A stretch of DNA of 64,000 nucleotides from Bicyclus anynana (taxonomy: Eukaryota; Arthropoda; Insecta; Lepidoptera; Nymphalidae). The stretch covers positions 9,952,501-10,016,500 of the forward strand of contig NC_069083.1 in assembly GCF_947172395.1 (NCBI RefSeq). Direction: 5' to 3'. A program made the translations under genes and the position numbers. The notes beneath the pieces were generated by a model. The model was not told the DNA's origin. It saw only the letters and a program-made list of their open reading frames with translations, and did not search any database. The first letter of the stretch is position 1, and the number at the start of each line of letters is the position of its first letter. Below, piece after piece: positions 12,311 through 23,650 of this stretch.

Positions 12311-15300
12311 AGATTATAACTCCAATCAATCACATTTAAAAAAAAAATTATAAATTTGGTACAGAAGGTAAGCTTTTGTAGTGTATCTAAGAATAATTTA
12401 AATTTTATAATATCATGGTACTGTACATCAAGGGTGATGGTTATAAGCAAAATAACGCCATAGTAATTTTGTACTTACTTGGTCTATACTCTTGCTTAAC
12501 TAAATTGTTTATAATGATGTGTTACTTTTATTGTCCAATAAATTCAATAATTCTCGTCTTTCTGGTCGTTATATGTCTACAATAAATACTATGGATTATT
12601 TAAAGGCACATATTTTTAAATCGCATACTAAATAAGTACAACGAAATTTAATACGCCTGCGGTAAGAATATAATTATAAAATATTCGATAATGACGACAT
12701 ACGTCGGTTGCACAAAAACCCTTAAGCACTGCGGACCCTAATAAAGGGTTGGCTATGTAAGAAAGCGGCAAAAAATTAAGAATCGCCCCGATGAGCCATT
12801 ATCTTCACATGTTAAAAATAATATGGTCATAGGGTAGTGCACATTCATGCGAGGAGCGTCCAGGAGCGCATTTGAATATCCCTTTGTGAGGGCCCCCTGC
12901 GTGCGCCGGACTTCACACGCTCCCGCAGGTACCGCTGCATCCCTTCGCGCCCTACCCAGCCGTTTCGCAGTTCGCCGATACTGCGACTCATCGTACAAGA
13001 TATTTGCAGAATTAAAACTATTTTTGAAGATTAAACGTGAATAAAAAGCGATTTGGTGCACTCGTTATATAAGGTTACGTGAGAAAGGAAAAGATTTAAC
13101 GTAAAATAGTTTCAAATAAGTTATATTATCAGTTCGCTTTTGCACGCGCAGTTTAACAATTTACTTAACTCAGATCTTTAAAAAATATTTTATTTCAATA
13201 AATTTTCAATTTATTTCAATAAAACATAGTTTTGAATATCATGTGCAATGGTATGAAAAAAATACAGTGAACAAATTGTAGCTACATACGTACAAAATGT
13301 AGTATTCAAAAGAATATTACGCATACAACTTCGTCTTTTTGTATCTATTAGTTAACTGAAAGAGCTCGCTTTGTAACAAAATATCAAGCAAAACATGTGT
13401 AGGTATATGATTCAATTTTCTTCTTGCATACAACAAAACTCTTTAAGCTATTTCAAAAAGTGTCACTTAAGTTTATGTGAAAGAAATTCAGTTTATTATC
13501 ATAATTAGGTAAAAACAGAACATGTCGATAAAACATATTACGCTTACATTTATTTTGTATCTCTCATAATTATTATTGAAAGCACGCTGTTGGTACATAT
13601 TAAATTATACTATCAAAAGTTAACGGTACCGCGTCTTGAGCTGTATTTTTTATAGGCGTCTGCCAGTTACGAAATCTTACCAAGTATCAAATGCCCATGA
13701 ATTATTTTGATACACTAAACGCATGTTAAAAAAAAACATATTTAACGGAGCTCGTATGTAACACTGCTCCGCGTTTGTCACGATACATCAAATTAGCTAA
13801 CATCAGAAACGCAAGTGTCAAGATTTGTTTGGCCCGCTATTTGATGGACGCGCTAAACTACGTGTTGTTGGAACACGGCGATTGCTAATAAGTAATAATA
13901 TAATTATTATTAGTCGGCTCTATTGTGAGTCAACATAAATTAGCGACTAATTTTTGTAAACGTATCGAATGTATTGTTATTAGAAATGCCAATTTAAAAT
14001 AAAATTGTGCAATGAATTAATATCTAGTTGACTAGCAATGGGGATGATGACTAGGTTTAAATATATTGATTTTTATGATACATTCGGGTAAATAAGGTCA
14101 ATGTTAACTAATTTATACATAAAAAGCAAAGATTGTCTGGATATTTGCAAAATAAATGAGATTATAAAATTTCAAAATCTATTAAAAATCTTTTGTCGTA
14201 ATTAGATGAAAATTCATACAGTTTTAGCTTCCTTACATTAAATATGTCATTTTTTAATATATGAACTATAAACATAAACGCACTAATAACAAAGATATTA
14301 GTATTTTTTTGAACGCACATACAAATCTAACGAACATTACATTACCTACGACGTCATTAGTTCGTGCCATTTTGTATGGAGCGTTTTTTAGGGAACCGCG
14401 GCAGCGCCGCAAATCTGACCCTTTAAATCCCTGTAGCTCCGAAAGTAATGATCGCAGATACCCCTTTACTTTTACGAAATGGCTTTACTATTAGAATACT
14501 CTTAATTTATATACAATTTAAAAAACTGTCATCATCCCTATTATATAAATATGTTCGAACAAATACACACATCGCAATCTGGCCCCACAGGTGTATGCAG
14601 TGATAAGGTAACTGATGATTTAAATAGGCTAATAATGATGAACTATCATGACTGATGATCACTAAGTACTCACTGCACGAATGGGCCGCCAATTGTTTTC
14701 GTCATCGAAGTGTAACATACTCGTAATTACTTTATATAAAAATAAAAAAAGAAATCATCTAATTTTACAACCGCATGTGTAGAGATTTATTTATACCGTT
14801 AATTAATCGACCCTGTAATCCTATAGTGTTGTGTGCTAGAGCGAGAGAGAGATCGGAGCTTTTAACAACGCAAAGGCGAGGCATATGTTAGTGGTCGGCT
14901 TGAGACCAACGCCGTGTTTCGGAATTGAAAGCCATTTAGAAAAGTTAACAGAACGCCATAAATTTACATTCCGAGCTGTTGCACAACCTTCATCTGCGAT
15001 TAAGATAAAATAATCTCCGGCCATATTTTAATTTGATTGTCATAATGTGTTACTGATGTTAGTTATTGTTATTTAGAATCCATGTTGTTGGTTGTTTTAT
15101 GAATTTTTACACAAAAGCAACTATTGGGCTGTGGTAGAGAAGTATAAGCGATAGATTTCAAAATAGTCGTAATATAAAAAGTCTTTCTAAAGTTTGTCAT
15201 TAAAAGAAATATAGTTGATATAAAACAACTCAGAATTTTTATTTCAATACAAAAAATCATCGCAAAATACCTACCTACCTATAAAAAATTATACTTAATC

Positions 15301-15774
15301 TTTATAAAACAAAACGCAAGAAACGCAATAAAGGCGGAGACGGCACTCAACTTATTTATTATCACATCAATATTAAACAAATAAAGATGCTAAATTCGAT
15401 TTATAACGAAATCAGTGTGTAATCTACCGACGTATTCACCTGTCAATCATACTTATTCCCATTGAAAATGTTCCAGTGTCGACGATCTGAAGATGTAATA
15501 AAATATAGCGAGTACTCGTAACATCGCGTGTAAGTTGACAGTCTTGAGCTCTCGGCCTTAGCGCGGTGAGACTTCGGACTTTAGAAAGCCTGCGCACCAA
15601 TAAATACTCGTCCGATTATGATCTACGGCGCGTAGCCCGTAGCTACAATGCATTCAGAACGTATGAATCAGCCTTCCACTCTTTGCGCTGATGATATTTA
15701 CCAGTAGTTCATCCGAACTTCATAAATCTGCTGATTGAATGCGTGATTATTGAGATTTATAACCAACACTTGCT
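12311..15774. other. Non-coding sequence with a GC-rich patch
   Basis: Most is AT-rich without features. About 12840-12985 is much richer in G+C and lets frames open on both strands (65 and 102 codons), none with a recognisable domain. It might be part of an old transposon or a regulatory island. A palindromic AATAATATAATTATTATT lies near 13897. The 77-codon frame at 14261-14494 has no protein character. Confidence 0.35.
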
Positions 15775-15960
15775 GCCTGCCTGTGCCAAGTTAGTCTGAT
15801 TCAATGCGGATCATTAGTTCCTAGGTTCGAGACCTTTGGGCTAGGCTTTTTTATTTGAAATAGATACGCGCTTGACCACGATCTCACCTAATGGTAAATG
15901 TACGAGTACACACTACGATGGAAAGCGCTTGCCTAGAAATTGCCTAATATTGGATTTTCT
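15775..15960 (-). repeat. Degenerate SINE copy (family F)
   Basis: A tRNA B-box-like GGTTCGAGACC lies at about 15822-15832. It is followed by 'cttgaccacgatctcaccta', 'atggtaaatgta', 'gatggaaagcgcttgcctag', a tail close to that of the family-A SINEs ('tgactacaatctcaccagatggtaagtg'). Orientation is judged from the tail and is uncertain. The copy is heavily decayed. Confidence 0.4.
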
Positions 15961-17109
15961 AGATTGGATTTAGTATTGGATTTGTATTGTGAATCTATGT
16001 AAAAATGTCATTATGGTGCTAAATGGTGGATATCACACAGTAGATAAATGACATTTTGTCAATTGATTTGATGTTTATTTTAATAGGTTAATGGTAAAGA
16101 CCAAAATAGTGAATAGTCCAGCTGGCCTTGCTTTGGACCACAGAAAGAGGCTATTTATGAGGGCAACAAACACTAAGCAATCAGACATATTGAAATATAA
16201 GATTAAAATGTTATTAGACTTAAAGGAAAAAAATAATAGATGTTTAATGGTTAGTTTGCTCTGAACGTGTGCACGAGCAAGCGCAGCATTCCTGTTGCAC
16301 TCACGCACGGAGCTAGAAAAACTTTACGGAGCGTGGATGGGATTCCCGGGAAGGCTCTAAGTATACAAAAACCTCTGCACTATGTAAGGACACAATGAAC
16401 GCCAACATAATTACGTTTACTAAATGTTTTCTGTATTTTTCCCGGAGTATAATGATGTGAGCGATTGAATTTTACCAATTTGAGTTGTTTCAAATGTACG
16501 CTCAATGTAATTGTGTTTCTACTTTCATAAGATATTACATTTTAATATACATATTTATTTAATAGAGTTGCTCGATTATACCTGCACCTATTGGTATATT
16601 ATAAATTACGTTATTGTTGGTACTAAACAATAACAGGAATACTAGTTCAAAATCGACTGAAAGGTTCTATGAGTGGCAAAAATAAATCCACAACATAAAC
16701 ATAAACAAAATAAAATAGGTAAATATTAGATAGATAAATAAAATTTTTGCCCCTACAAAATCAAAATAACACAGTAAAAATAAATAAAATAAAATGAGCA
16801 AAGGTATTCTTATCGCTTAGCGACAAAAATCCTCCAAACAACCTGTAGTAGAAAGACTTTATTAGAAAAAATAATAATACGTGATACGAGTATCCAAAGC
16901 AAGCTTTGAACGGCCGAAATCAATGAATACACTCGTTACAGCGTAATGTATCAAGACGACTCGAATATTGCTCTAAAAGCCTGTCATAGCCTAAGCCACA
17001 GCTTCATCATTCCATAAAATCTGTACGTATCAGCCTATGCCGCTAAAATGGATAAATACAGTAGGCATCTCTAGGCAACAAAATTCCAAATCTTAAGTCG
17101 TCCAAGTTT
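15961..17109. other. Non-coding sequence, nothing recognised
   Basis: AT-rich sequence without a coding frame I can support. The 77-codon minus frame at 16075-16308 shows no domain and is not called. Confidence 0.4.
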
Positions 17110-17350
17110 AAAGCTTAGTTTTTTTACAAACTTTTCACCCTCCCTAAATCACCTCACCCCTAAATCTATTTTAAGGTCAAAAACCTATGTTTTGCTCCAA
17201 GGTCCCATTTATCGTTATACCAAAATTCAACTTGATTAGTTTAGCCGTTTAGCCGTGAAAAAGTAACAGACAGATAGACAGACAGACTGACAAAGAAACA
17301 GACAGAGAGACAGACAGGTTTACTTTCGCATTTATACTATTAGTATAGAT
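17110..17350 (+). repeat. Dispersed repeat ending in a GACA tract and 'attagtatagat'
   Basis: It contains 'gtttagccgtttagccgtgaa', an AGACAGACAGAC-type tract at 17270-17320, and the tail 'ttcgcatttatactattagtatagat' ending near 17350. This is the standard 3' end of a LINE-derived repeat class in Lepidoptera. No coding portion is present. Confidence 0.6.
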
Positions 17351-18780
17351 TTTAGATAGTAGATAATTTAAGCAACTTTATTGCAACCAAATACCAAACA
17401 TTATCTTGTATTCTAGGCTACCTAACCTGAAGGAGGATATAAGCTATGTAAGGCATATTTTCTTCGGGGTGTATGTCCTCTGTCGCTAGACGCTTAGCCT
17501 TCATAGTTGAAAACTTTGTAAGACATGAACTTTAAAAAGATTTAAGGCTTATTTATAACTTTCTATTTGGTACCTCCTAAAGCCAATAGGAGCCTCCTCA
17601 TTCCTTACCATGAGTTGATAAACTTACAGCTATAGAATGACGAAGGTCTGGCGATTACAGGCTCGCACTCTAAGATATTGCAAAGGTATTTTTTATTAGT
17701 GAGTAATCGTGAAGCAGGGCACTCATGTCGTCCACGCACGAGTCGGCCACTTTCACGTGGGCCGGCGGGCGCACCCATATTAATTGCTCCCGTTCTTCGC
17801 CGAAGCTTAATTTATTGCCCTCTCTGGTGATTGTAAAAAGATTTAAGTTTACATTAGTATTTAATTTTATCTCGACTCTACGATCTGACATGACACTGTG
17901 CGTACTGTATACCAGTGTTTTTTATAAATGCTTATTTTTTTTTGATAAATGTATTTTTGTGATAGATATATTGTAGTTGAGGAAACAATTGGATAGTCTA
18001 ACTGATATTTTATAGAAAATCAATATGTCATACATATAACAGAGGGTATACAAATATATAGTTATATACATAGCGAAAATCACCTTGCACCCGTCATACT
18101 AAAAAGAAATAAATACTTAAGTATAGCGGTAAGCCTACCCAGAACGATATATGTCACAGAGAACTCTAATAAAATTATATCCGTTTCTACTCTAACTTTC
18201 TTTGTTTTACGCCACCTGCTGATGCCCTTAAGTTTTCCTAAGCCGAAGGTTGCCTGGAATAAATCGCTACTTAGCGATAAGGCCGCCTTTTGTATGCTGA
18301 TCTCTTTTCATGTTTTTGTCATTGTGGTGTGCAAATATAGTACATCTATCTATCTATCTCTAAGTGAACACTCGTAGCCTAAACCTGATAACTAATGTAG
18401 TTAGTATAAGACGTCCTTTCAGAGTTCAGTTAATTCTTAAACTTAAACGGAATGGATTATGCATATTGAGGTTATTTTGACAAAGAGATTCGTGAGAAAA
18501 TGCCTACCCAACTATTTGCCGATGTCTCCATACGGCTACACTAGGCACAGTAAACAAAAAAAATAATTATTGGCTAAACAAAAAAATATGTGAGTGGTCG
18601 CGCGCCGATGTCAACGTTTTAAAGAAATAAACATTACGTGTTTACATAACGACCGCCGCCACTACTAATATTTGATATTCGAAAATTCTATTCTAATGTG
18701 TGTCTCGTACACGGACTCTACCTGCCACTTTGCGTTTGACACTCCAGCGGCTCCTTTGGTCTTCTCTTATACACGAGATC
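17351..18780. other. Mostly non-coding sequence
   Basis: Apart from the coding-like stretch at 17670-17891 nothing is recognised. A short ATCT microsatellite lies at about 18345-18360. Confidence 0.4.
17670..17891 (-). CDS. Coding-like frame of unknown identity
   Basis: The minus-strand frame of 73 codons stands out because its second half (about 17700-17825) is far richer in G+C than its surroundings. It reads like real protein: EEREQLIWVRPPAHVKVADS followed by CVDDMSALLHDYSL, with mixed charged and hydrophobic residues. The first 20 codons are AT-rich and may be non-coding. A possible splice acceptor, TTTTTACAATCACCAG, falls near codon 24 (about 17820), so the segment may be an exon ending at the TAG near 17670. 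It is on the same strand as grh, but I see no resemblance to Grainyhead. It could equally be a fragment of a retrocopy or transposon. Confidence 0.25.
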   Translation of the reverse strand: MSDRRVEIKLNTNVNLNLFTITREGNKLSFGEEREQLIWVRPPAHVKVADSCVDDMSALLHDYSLIKNTFAIS

Positions 18781-19070
18781 TTATCTATAGCACGATGAAG
18801 TCGATCCATGTGTGAACCAATATCTTTTTTATTTATCAGGCATATTTATCAGATAAATGACATTGGTAGCAAAAATACTCATTAAAAGTAAGTATTATAT
18901 TAATTTTATAATTTACTAATTGACGGGATTTGTCTTTATCATGATGTAGTCGATCCATGTGTGAACCAGTATCTGTTCTATTTTTCAGACATATTTTTTT
19001 CATTTGACATTGGTAAAAAATACTCATTATAAGTAATTAATATAATTTTATAAGTTACGTTTGTGTAAAT
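18781..19070. repeat. Imperfect direct duplication, period about 149 bp
   Basis: The sequence 'agtcgatccatgtgtgaacc' occurs at about 18799 and again at 18948. Both copies continue with 'a(a/g)tatct.ttctattt.tcag', 'acattggta', 'aaaatactcatta' and 'aattttataa'. The two units differ by substitutions and small gaps, so the duplication is not recent. Each unit may be a short repeat whose neighbouring copies were duplicated in tandem. Confidence 0.75.
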
Positions 19071-19639
19071 ACCAATTTAAATAGTTCTAAGTCAATAAAA
19101 CCACCGCTCACTTTGTCGTGCCAATTTAGATTTAAATCAAAAGTTGTAATTGAGTTTCCTCATTAATGATAGATAAAATGTAAATAAATCTCAATACACA
19201 CAATATTTATGTACGATTTTTTGAGTTTTGACACAGATGCCGGCTCACGGCATTAACTTAGATTTTTTATAATCAAATTTTAATAAATAACACATTAAGC
19301 AAAAAACAGCTACGCTTGAAGTCTCACGGTCAAACTCGCAATAAATTTGTTAACGAGCGTGGTGTAGGGATGCCATGATTTGTGGATGACCAGGATTGTC
19401 TTGTCCTGATTGCAAAATTTAACAAAATGTGATTTACATTACTTTGTTTACGAATGTATAACCATCTAAAAAACTAAAATTCTAATATACATAATTTTAA
19501 CACAAAAAAATAAACTTTTTTGCAAAAATTTTACTCCTATTGTATTCAGGAGTAGTATCAATTACTCATCTAGAAGTATCAATTACTTTGACTACATAAA
19601 ATTGCGTAGACTTACAAAAAGTCCTGTTTTTTGCAGTTG

Positions 19640-19840
19640 ACTGAGTAGTTTCTACGCGGCATCGTATCGGAAGGCGAAATCGCTTGACATTACTTCTTTA
19701 CTGATAAATTGGTAACTAGCCATGGCCGAAGCCTTGCAGCCAGACTTGACATGATACTGCACTTAGAAAGTAAAGAGTCCTATATTGACCGAGCTGGGCC
19801 TCGAAAGGGCTTTTGAGCTTCCACACTAGCTCTAGAGAGA
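19640..19840 (-). repeat. Degenerate SINE copy (family A)
   Basis: Recognisable blocks in the usual order are 'ggcatcgtatcggaaggcga', 'aatcgcttg', 'ggtaactagccatggccgaa' and 'gaccgagctgggcctcgaa'. They correspond to the middle and head of the family-A SINE found more intact at 36313-36628. The tRNA-like head has almost disappeared. It is among the oldest copies in the window. Confidence 0.55.
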
Positions 19841-21229
19841 TAATAATAATCAATAAGTAGGTATACTAATAAATTAAAATTAATAATTGATTTTTTTACT
19901 CTTGTTACCGCATTTACCGCTGTTCTGCGGGAACAAATAGATTATACCAAGAAAGACTTAAAAATTATGGGGGAAACTTTTATTATGAAAGTTTTTGCAT
20001 TGGATTTAGTAAAGCATGATGTAAGAACTTAATAAATATTTTGTCTTTAATATAGTCAATTTGTTTTAATTGTATTACAAGAGTAAGTCAAGGTAAGGTT
20101 ATTAAAATTGTAATAGTATATATTACAACTTTAATTTTATATCTATTTTGTTACCAAATATGAGTTACTCAGACAGACGGGACAAAATCGCCTTTATTAA
20201 TTAAAGTATTCATATATTAAAACGGACAACCAAATACACGGTAAAGTATTTAAGTGCTTATGTTGCTAAGACCTTAAAAAATACCACGGATCTGATTACT
20301 GTTAACGTAGTCACCCTACACCAAAAAGTGGCAGGTCGCAGCCCACAGCCCACAACGCGGAAGCATGCGCAGGGCCTACCTTATTTAAGACTAAAAGCGA
20401 GAATCGTAAAACGATATCATTGAATTACAATATCCATGAAGCCCTTTATAATTTTATTCGTACCTACGATTGTATTTAATATATTATACGGATATAATTT
20501 ATATGATAATACACATTTTTATACCTAACTGACATACTAAATTTTAGAACAAATGACTACCTACCTAGAATAGAAAATGTTATTTGCAGGCTTTGGAGAA
20601 CAATAAATGTATATTGTTTATTTGTTTTTTGCGTAAATTATGTGATATAGAGAAATATCAAGCCAAAACATTACCACGCGGTTCCTTCTACAGTAAGTAG
20701 TATATAAATAAATAATCAAACAGGATTCTTCTACAATCTACATTGTAGTAATAAGTGTAATATGTAGTATTATAGATAAAGTTATATTATAGTCAGTATG
20801 CCTTAGTAACGGCCAGGTACGAGTATGTCTTATGTCCAATTTAGTATGACTAATTTTTAATGGCATAGGTAATATGACTTTGATTTTTTTTTTAAATATC
20901 GATTTGCTGTTTGGATAATTAATTATTATTATCCAAAGAGCAAATTAAAATTCAGAATTTTCAAAAACTCTGATATAATCAAAACAATCATGTAATGGTG
21001 AAAAGCTTAAACTATATATTAGTAATTGGTATAATAAAGAGGCTTACTGATTTTGTTTATCAATGAAAACTTTGTTGTATTTCAAAATAAGTAGTCAATA
21101 CACAAATCAAATGACAAGTTCAAAAATAGTGGCACCTGGCACTGGCCGGTTCTTTTGCCACCGAAATCAACAATAACTATCATAATTTAAATAATTACTC
21201 GACAAACACTGCATAATATCGATATGGTA

Positions 21230-21650
21230 ATAAAGATTAAAATCTCCGAACACCGCCGTTGAAGACTGTTACGATTTTCAGGTGATGGCCGAGAACGGGC
21301 CAGATTAATAATAAGTAATCGAAAATACCTGCGGAACGGGTCGAAAACTGGTCACAGAGGGGGCAGTTCGCCGCAAGCACTCCTCGTATCACCATTCGAG
21401 GAAGTTTCGCATGTCGGACACCGGTCAGCTAACAGAGATCAGTTGACCATTTACTTTGTCAGGGGTCACTAGTAAACAATGGAGTGACCGGTCCACCCCA
21501 ATGGTTCGAATTTTAAATTTAAAACTGGTTAAAACTAGTGAGTTATCACGGGGCCAGCGTCAGTGCGGGGCTGGCGATGGTGCGGTCCGGTAGCGGCGTA
21601 GCTTACAACTGCGTTACGTTGAAGGCCGATTACCGCACTCAGCGCTTGCT
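21230..21650. promoter_or_regulatory. Candidate enhancer with Grainyhead-like sites
   Basis: This non-repetitive island is markedly richer in G+C than its flanks. It contains four motifs of the form A(C/T)CGG/TGGT: AACTGGTC (21346-21353), ACACCGGTCA (21418-21427), GACCGGTCC (21486-21494) and AAACTGGTT (21532-21540). The last is followed by AAAACTAGTG. The consensus for Grainyhead family proteins is around AACCGGTT, with C and G of the core essential, so these are plausible but non-ideal sites. If the DNA is an intron of grh, the element could mediate autoregulation. No test of conservation is possible here. Confidence 0.3.
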
Positions 21651-22783
21651 TGTACATGTGGAGAAGGGTGACATTGCAGCTCATCCTTATTGTCCTTTAT
21701 TATAAAGGGTTCGAACCGTTAAATGAAAGGAGCTTTTATAATTTGGCTATAAATACACCTAACCCTATTAGCTTCTATAATATTTTTACTAAAATTAAAA
21801 CGAATTTTCCCACATCGAAGGTCCGAAATTTTATGTAAAGTACAGTCACTGTAGGCTCAAATCATTATTGTGAGATTAATAATTACAGTAAACTTCGTCC
21901 GCACTTATACGCACCCCCCTAAAATACCTATAAGGTACCTATATGAGTACATATACTATATTTTTAATATATTACTAACTTATTTCACAATTACTTAGAT
22001 CTAGATTTTTTTCATGAACTTCTTGAACTTTATCATCATAGAGTAAAAAAGAAATCTAAATAAATTTATCTAACGCTCCCAATTTTAAATCTGATATCCG
22101 TCACAACATATTGCTCTGAAAGCCTTGAAGTAATGTTGATTTAATTATTTACACACATTATCCATCCACATATCCCAAGTGAAAGTTGTACATGACATTC
22201 TTACAATTTTCTTATCGGTCACATTAATTAGGTTTTTATACACTGCTTCATATTTGAAAAGAAAGCATAATAATAATTTATCTATGGTGGGAACTTAATA
22301 CATTCTAAAACGGCATATAGTTATATAATTTTTACTAAAAAAAATCTAAAGATTGAAAAAAAACTGTAGGTTCTCTGAAAGAACATAGACATATATAAAT
22401 AAGTTTACTCTCTTACGTTTTCTACTACGTAATCTTAGTTAAGTATTTGTGAATAGTAAGGCAACTAACCAACTACGAGTAATACCACCAACTACCAACC
22501 TTGACCGTAAATTTAATAATATAGGAAGTTTCCGTCGCCCAAATTTTTAGAACATCAAAACTACAATTTTAAACATAATTACTCTAGCATCAATGTAATC
22601 GTACCAAGGTAAACACAGTGAGAAAATGTCTAAACAAGAATACATTTAATAAATGGTATGCATGAGCACAATGACGAAACAATAATAATAATATTTACCT
22701 AACGATGTACATATTCTATTATTGTAATTACCAAGCACAACGATGGCATGTGTAAATTTTTCTTATATATATTTTAACCCCCG

Positions 22784-23105
22784 ACGCAAAAAGAGGGGTG
22801 TTATAAGTTTGACGTGTCTGTCTGTCAGTCTGTCTGTGGCACCATAGCTCCCGGACGGATGAAGCGATTTCAATTTAGTTTTTTTTTTATGAAGGGTGAC
22901 TTAAGGAAGTAGGAGTAATCTTAAATGGAAATTGGTTGAGCCACTTAAAAGTTCTGGGGGTTGAAAGTGGGGAAGAATAAACGTATCTCTGCAAATATAC
23001 TCGAGTGGGGTCACAAATGAAAGTGCACTGAAAGAGAATATTGACGACTTGATCGAGAGTATAATTAATAATTTCATGACCTTCGGGGGTTTTTCAAAAT
23101 TTTCA
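22784..23105 (+). repeat. Dispersed repeat with 'ccccgacgcaaaaagagggg' head
   Basis: The head 'acccccgacgcaaaaagagg' is followed by 'ggtgttataagtttgacgtg', a TCTGTCTGTC tract, 'atagctcccggacggatgaag' and 'cgatttcaatttag'. Next come a 'tggttgagccact' block and 'ttcatgaccttcgggggt'. This is a common lepidopteran interspersed repeat. I recognise it by pattern but do not know its formal classification. No coding frame is present. Confidence 0.65.
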
Positions 23106-23449
23106 ATTTCATGTTATTAAGTTTTTACCTACTTAAAAAACATACGAGTATGACAAAAATGCGAGTCAGGCTTGCCCACAGGGATTCCGTACTTGTGACG
23201 TAAATAAATACAATATTTCTTTATGATTTAATTACAAGCGTGAAAAAATTGTTTGCAGATTTTTCCCTATACCTACTTGTATACGGCGGTATTACCTAAC
23301 AAATTTTAAAGTTCTAGGTCAACGGAAAGTAAGTACAACATAAACTTTAGTTCCCTTGATTTGATACCTTCACGCACTCCTAAGATCAAGGGATCACTCC
23401 CAGGAAACAAGATTTTCCCCATCTTAGCGTTTAGTATCAGTTTAACATG
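23106..23449. other. Non-coding sequence, nothing recognised
   Basis: AT-rich sequence between a dispersed repeat and a LINE fragment. The minus frame of 60 codons overlapping 23306-23488 is a shadow. Confidence 0.4.
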
Positions 23450-23541
23450 AACATAATTATTATGGATGTGAAGCCTGGACAATAACAAAGGATATCAGGA
23501 TACGTACAGAAGAGTTCGAAACGTGGACATTTAGACGCATG
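23450..23541 (+). mobile_element. LINE reverse-transcriptase C-terminal fragment
   Basis: The plus strand encodes YYGCEAWTITKDIRIRTEEF then ETWTFRRM followed by a stop at about 23541. The pattern YGCEAWT...K...R.EAFE.W..RRM is typical of the segment following the RT domain in LINE polyproteins of the RTE and related clades in Lepidoptera. Only about 30 codons survive and I cannot assign a clade. It differs from the element at 11733-12201. Confidence 0.7.
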
Positions 23542-23565
23542 TAATGTATGAGATACGAGTTCCTC

Positions 23566-23650
23566 ACAATTATTTCGCCTTGTGAAAATTAAAGTAGAAG
23601 TTACGAGCAACCTCCGCTAGTCGGAGTGGATTCAAAGAAAAATATGATCC
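23566..23650. repeat. Second copy of the GCTAG-hairpin repeat
   Basis: It contains 'aattatttcgccttgtgaaa', 'gagcaacctccgctagtcgg' and 'agtggattcaaag', matching 12215-12310 in order. CTCCGCTAGTCGGAG is a near-perfect hairpin. In both places a LINE C-terminal fragment lies within a few tens of bases, so the repeat may be tied to LINE tails or share the same target preference. Confidence 0.5.

Larger units (their letters stand above)
19071..22783. other. Non-coding sequence; holds a SINE and a candidate regulatory island
   Basis: Apart from the degraded SINE at 19640-19840 and the island at 21230-21650 (listed separately), this is AT-rich sequence. I see no gene or repeat that I can name. Confidence 0.4.
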
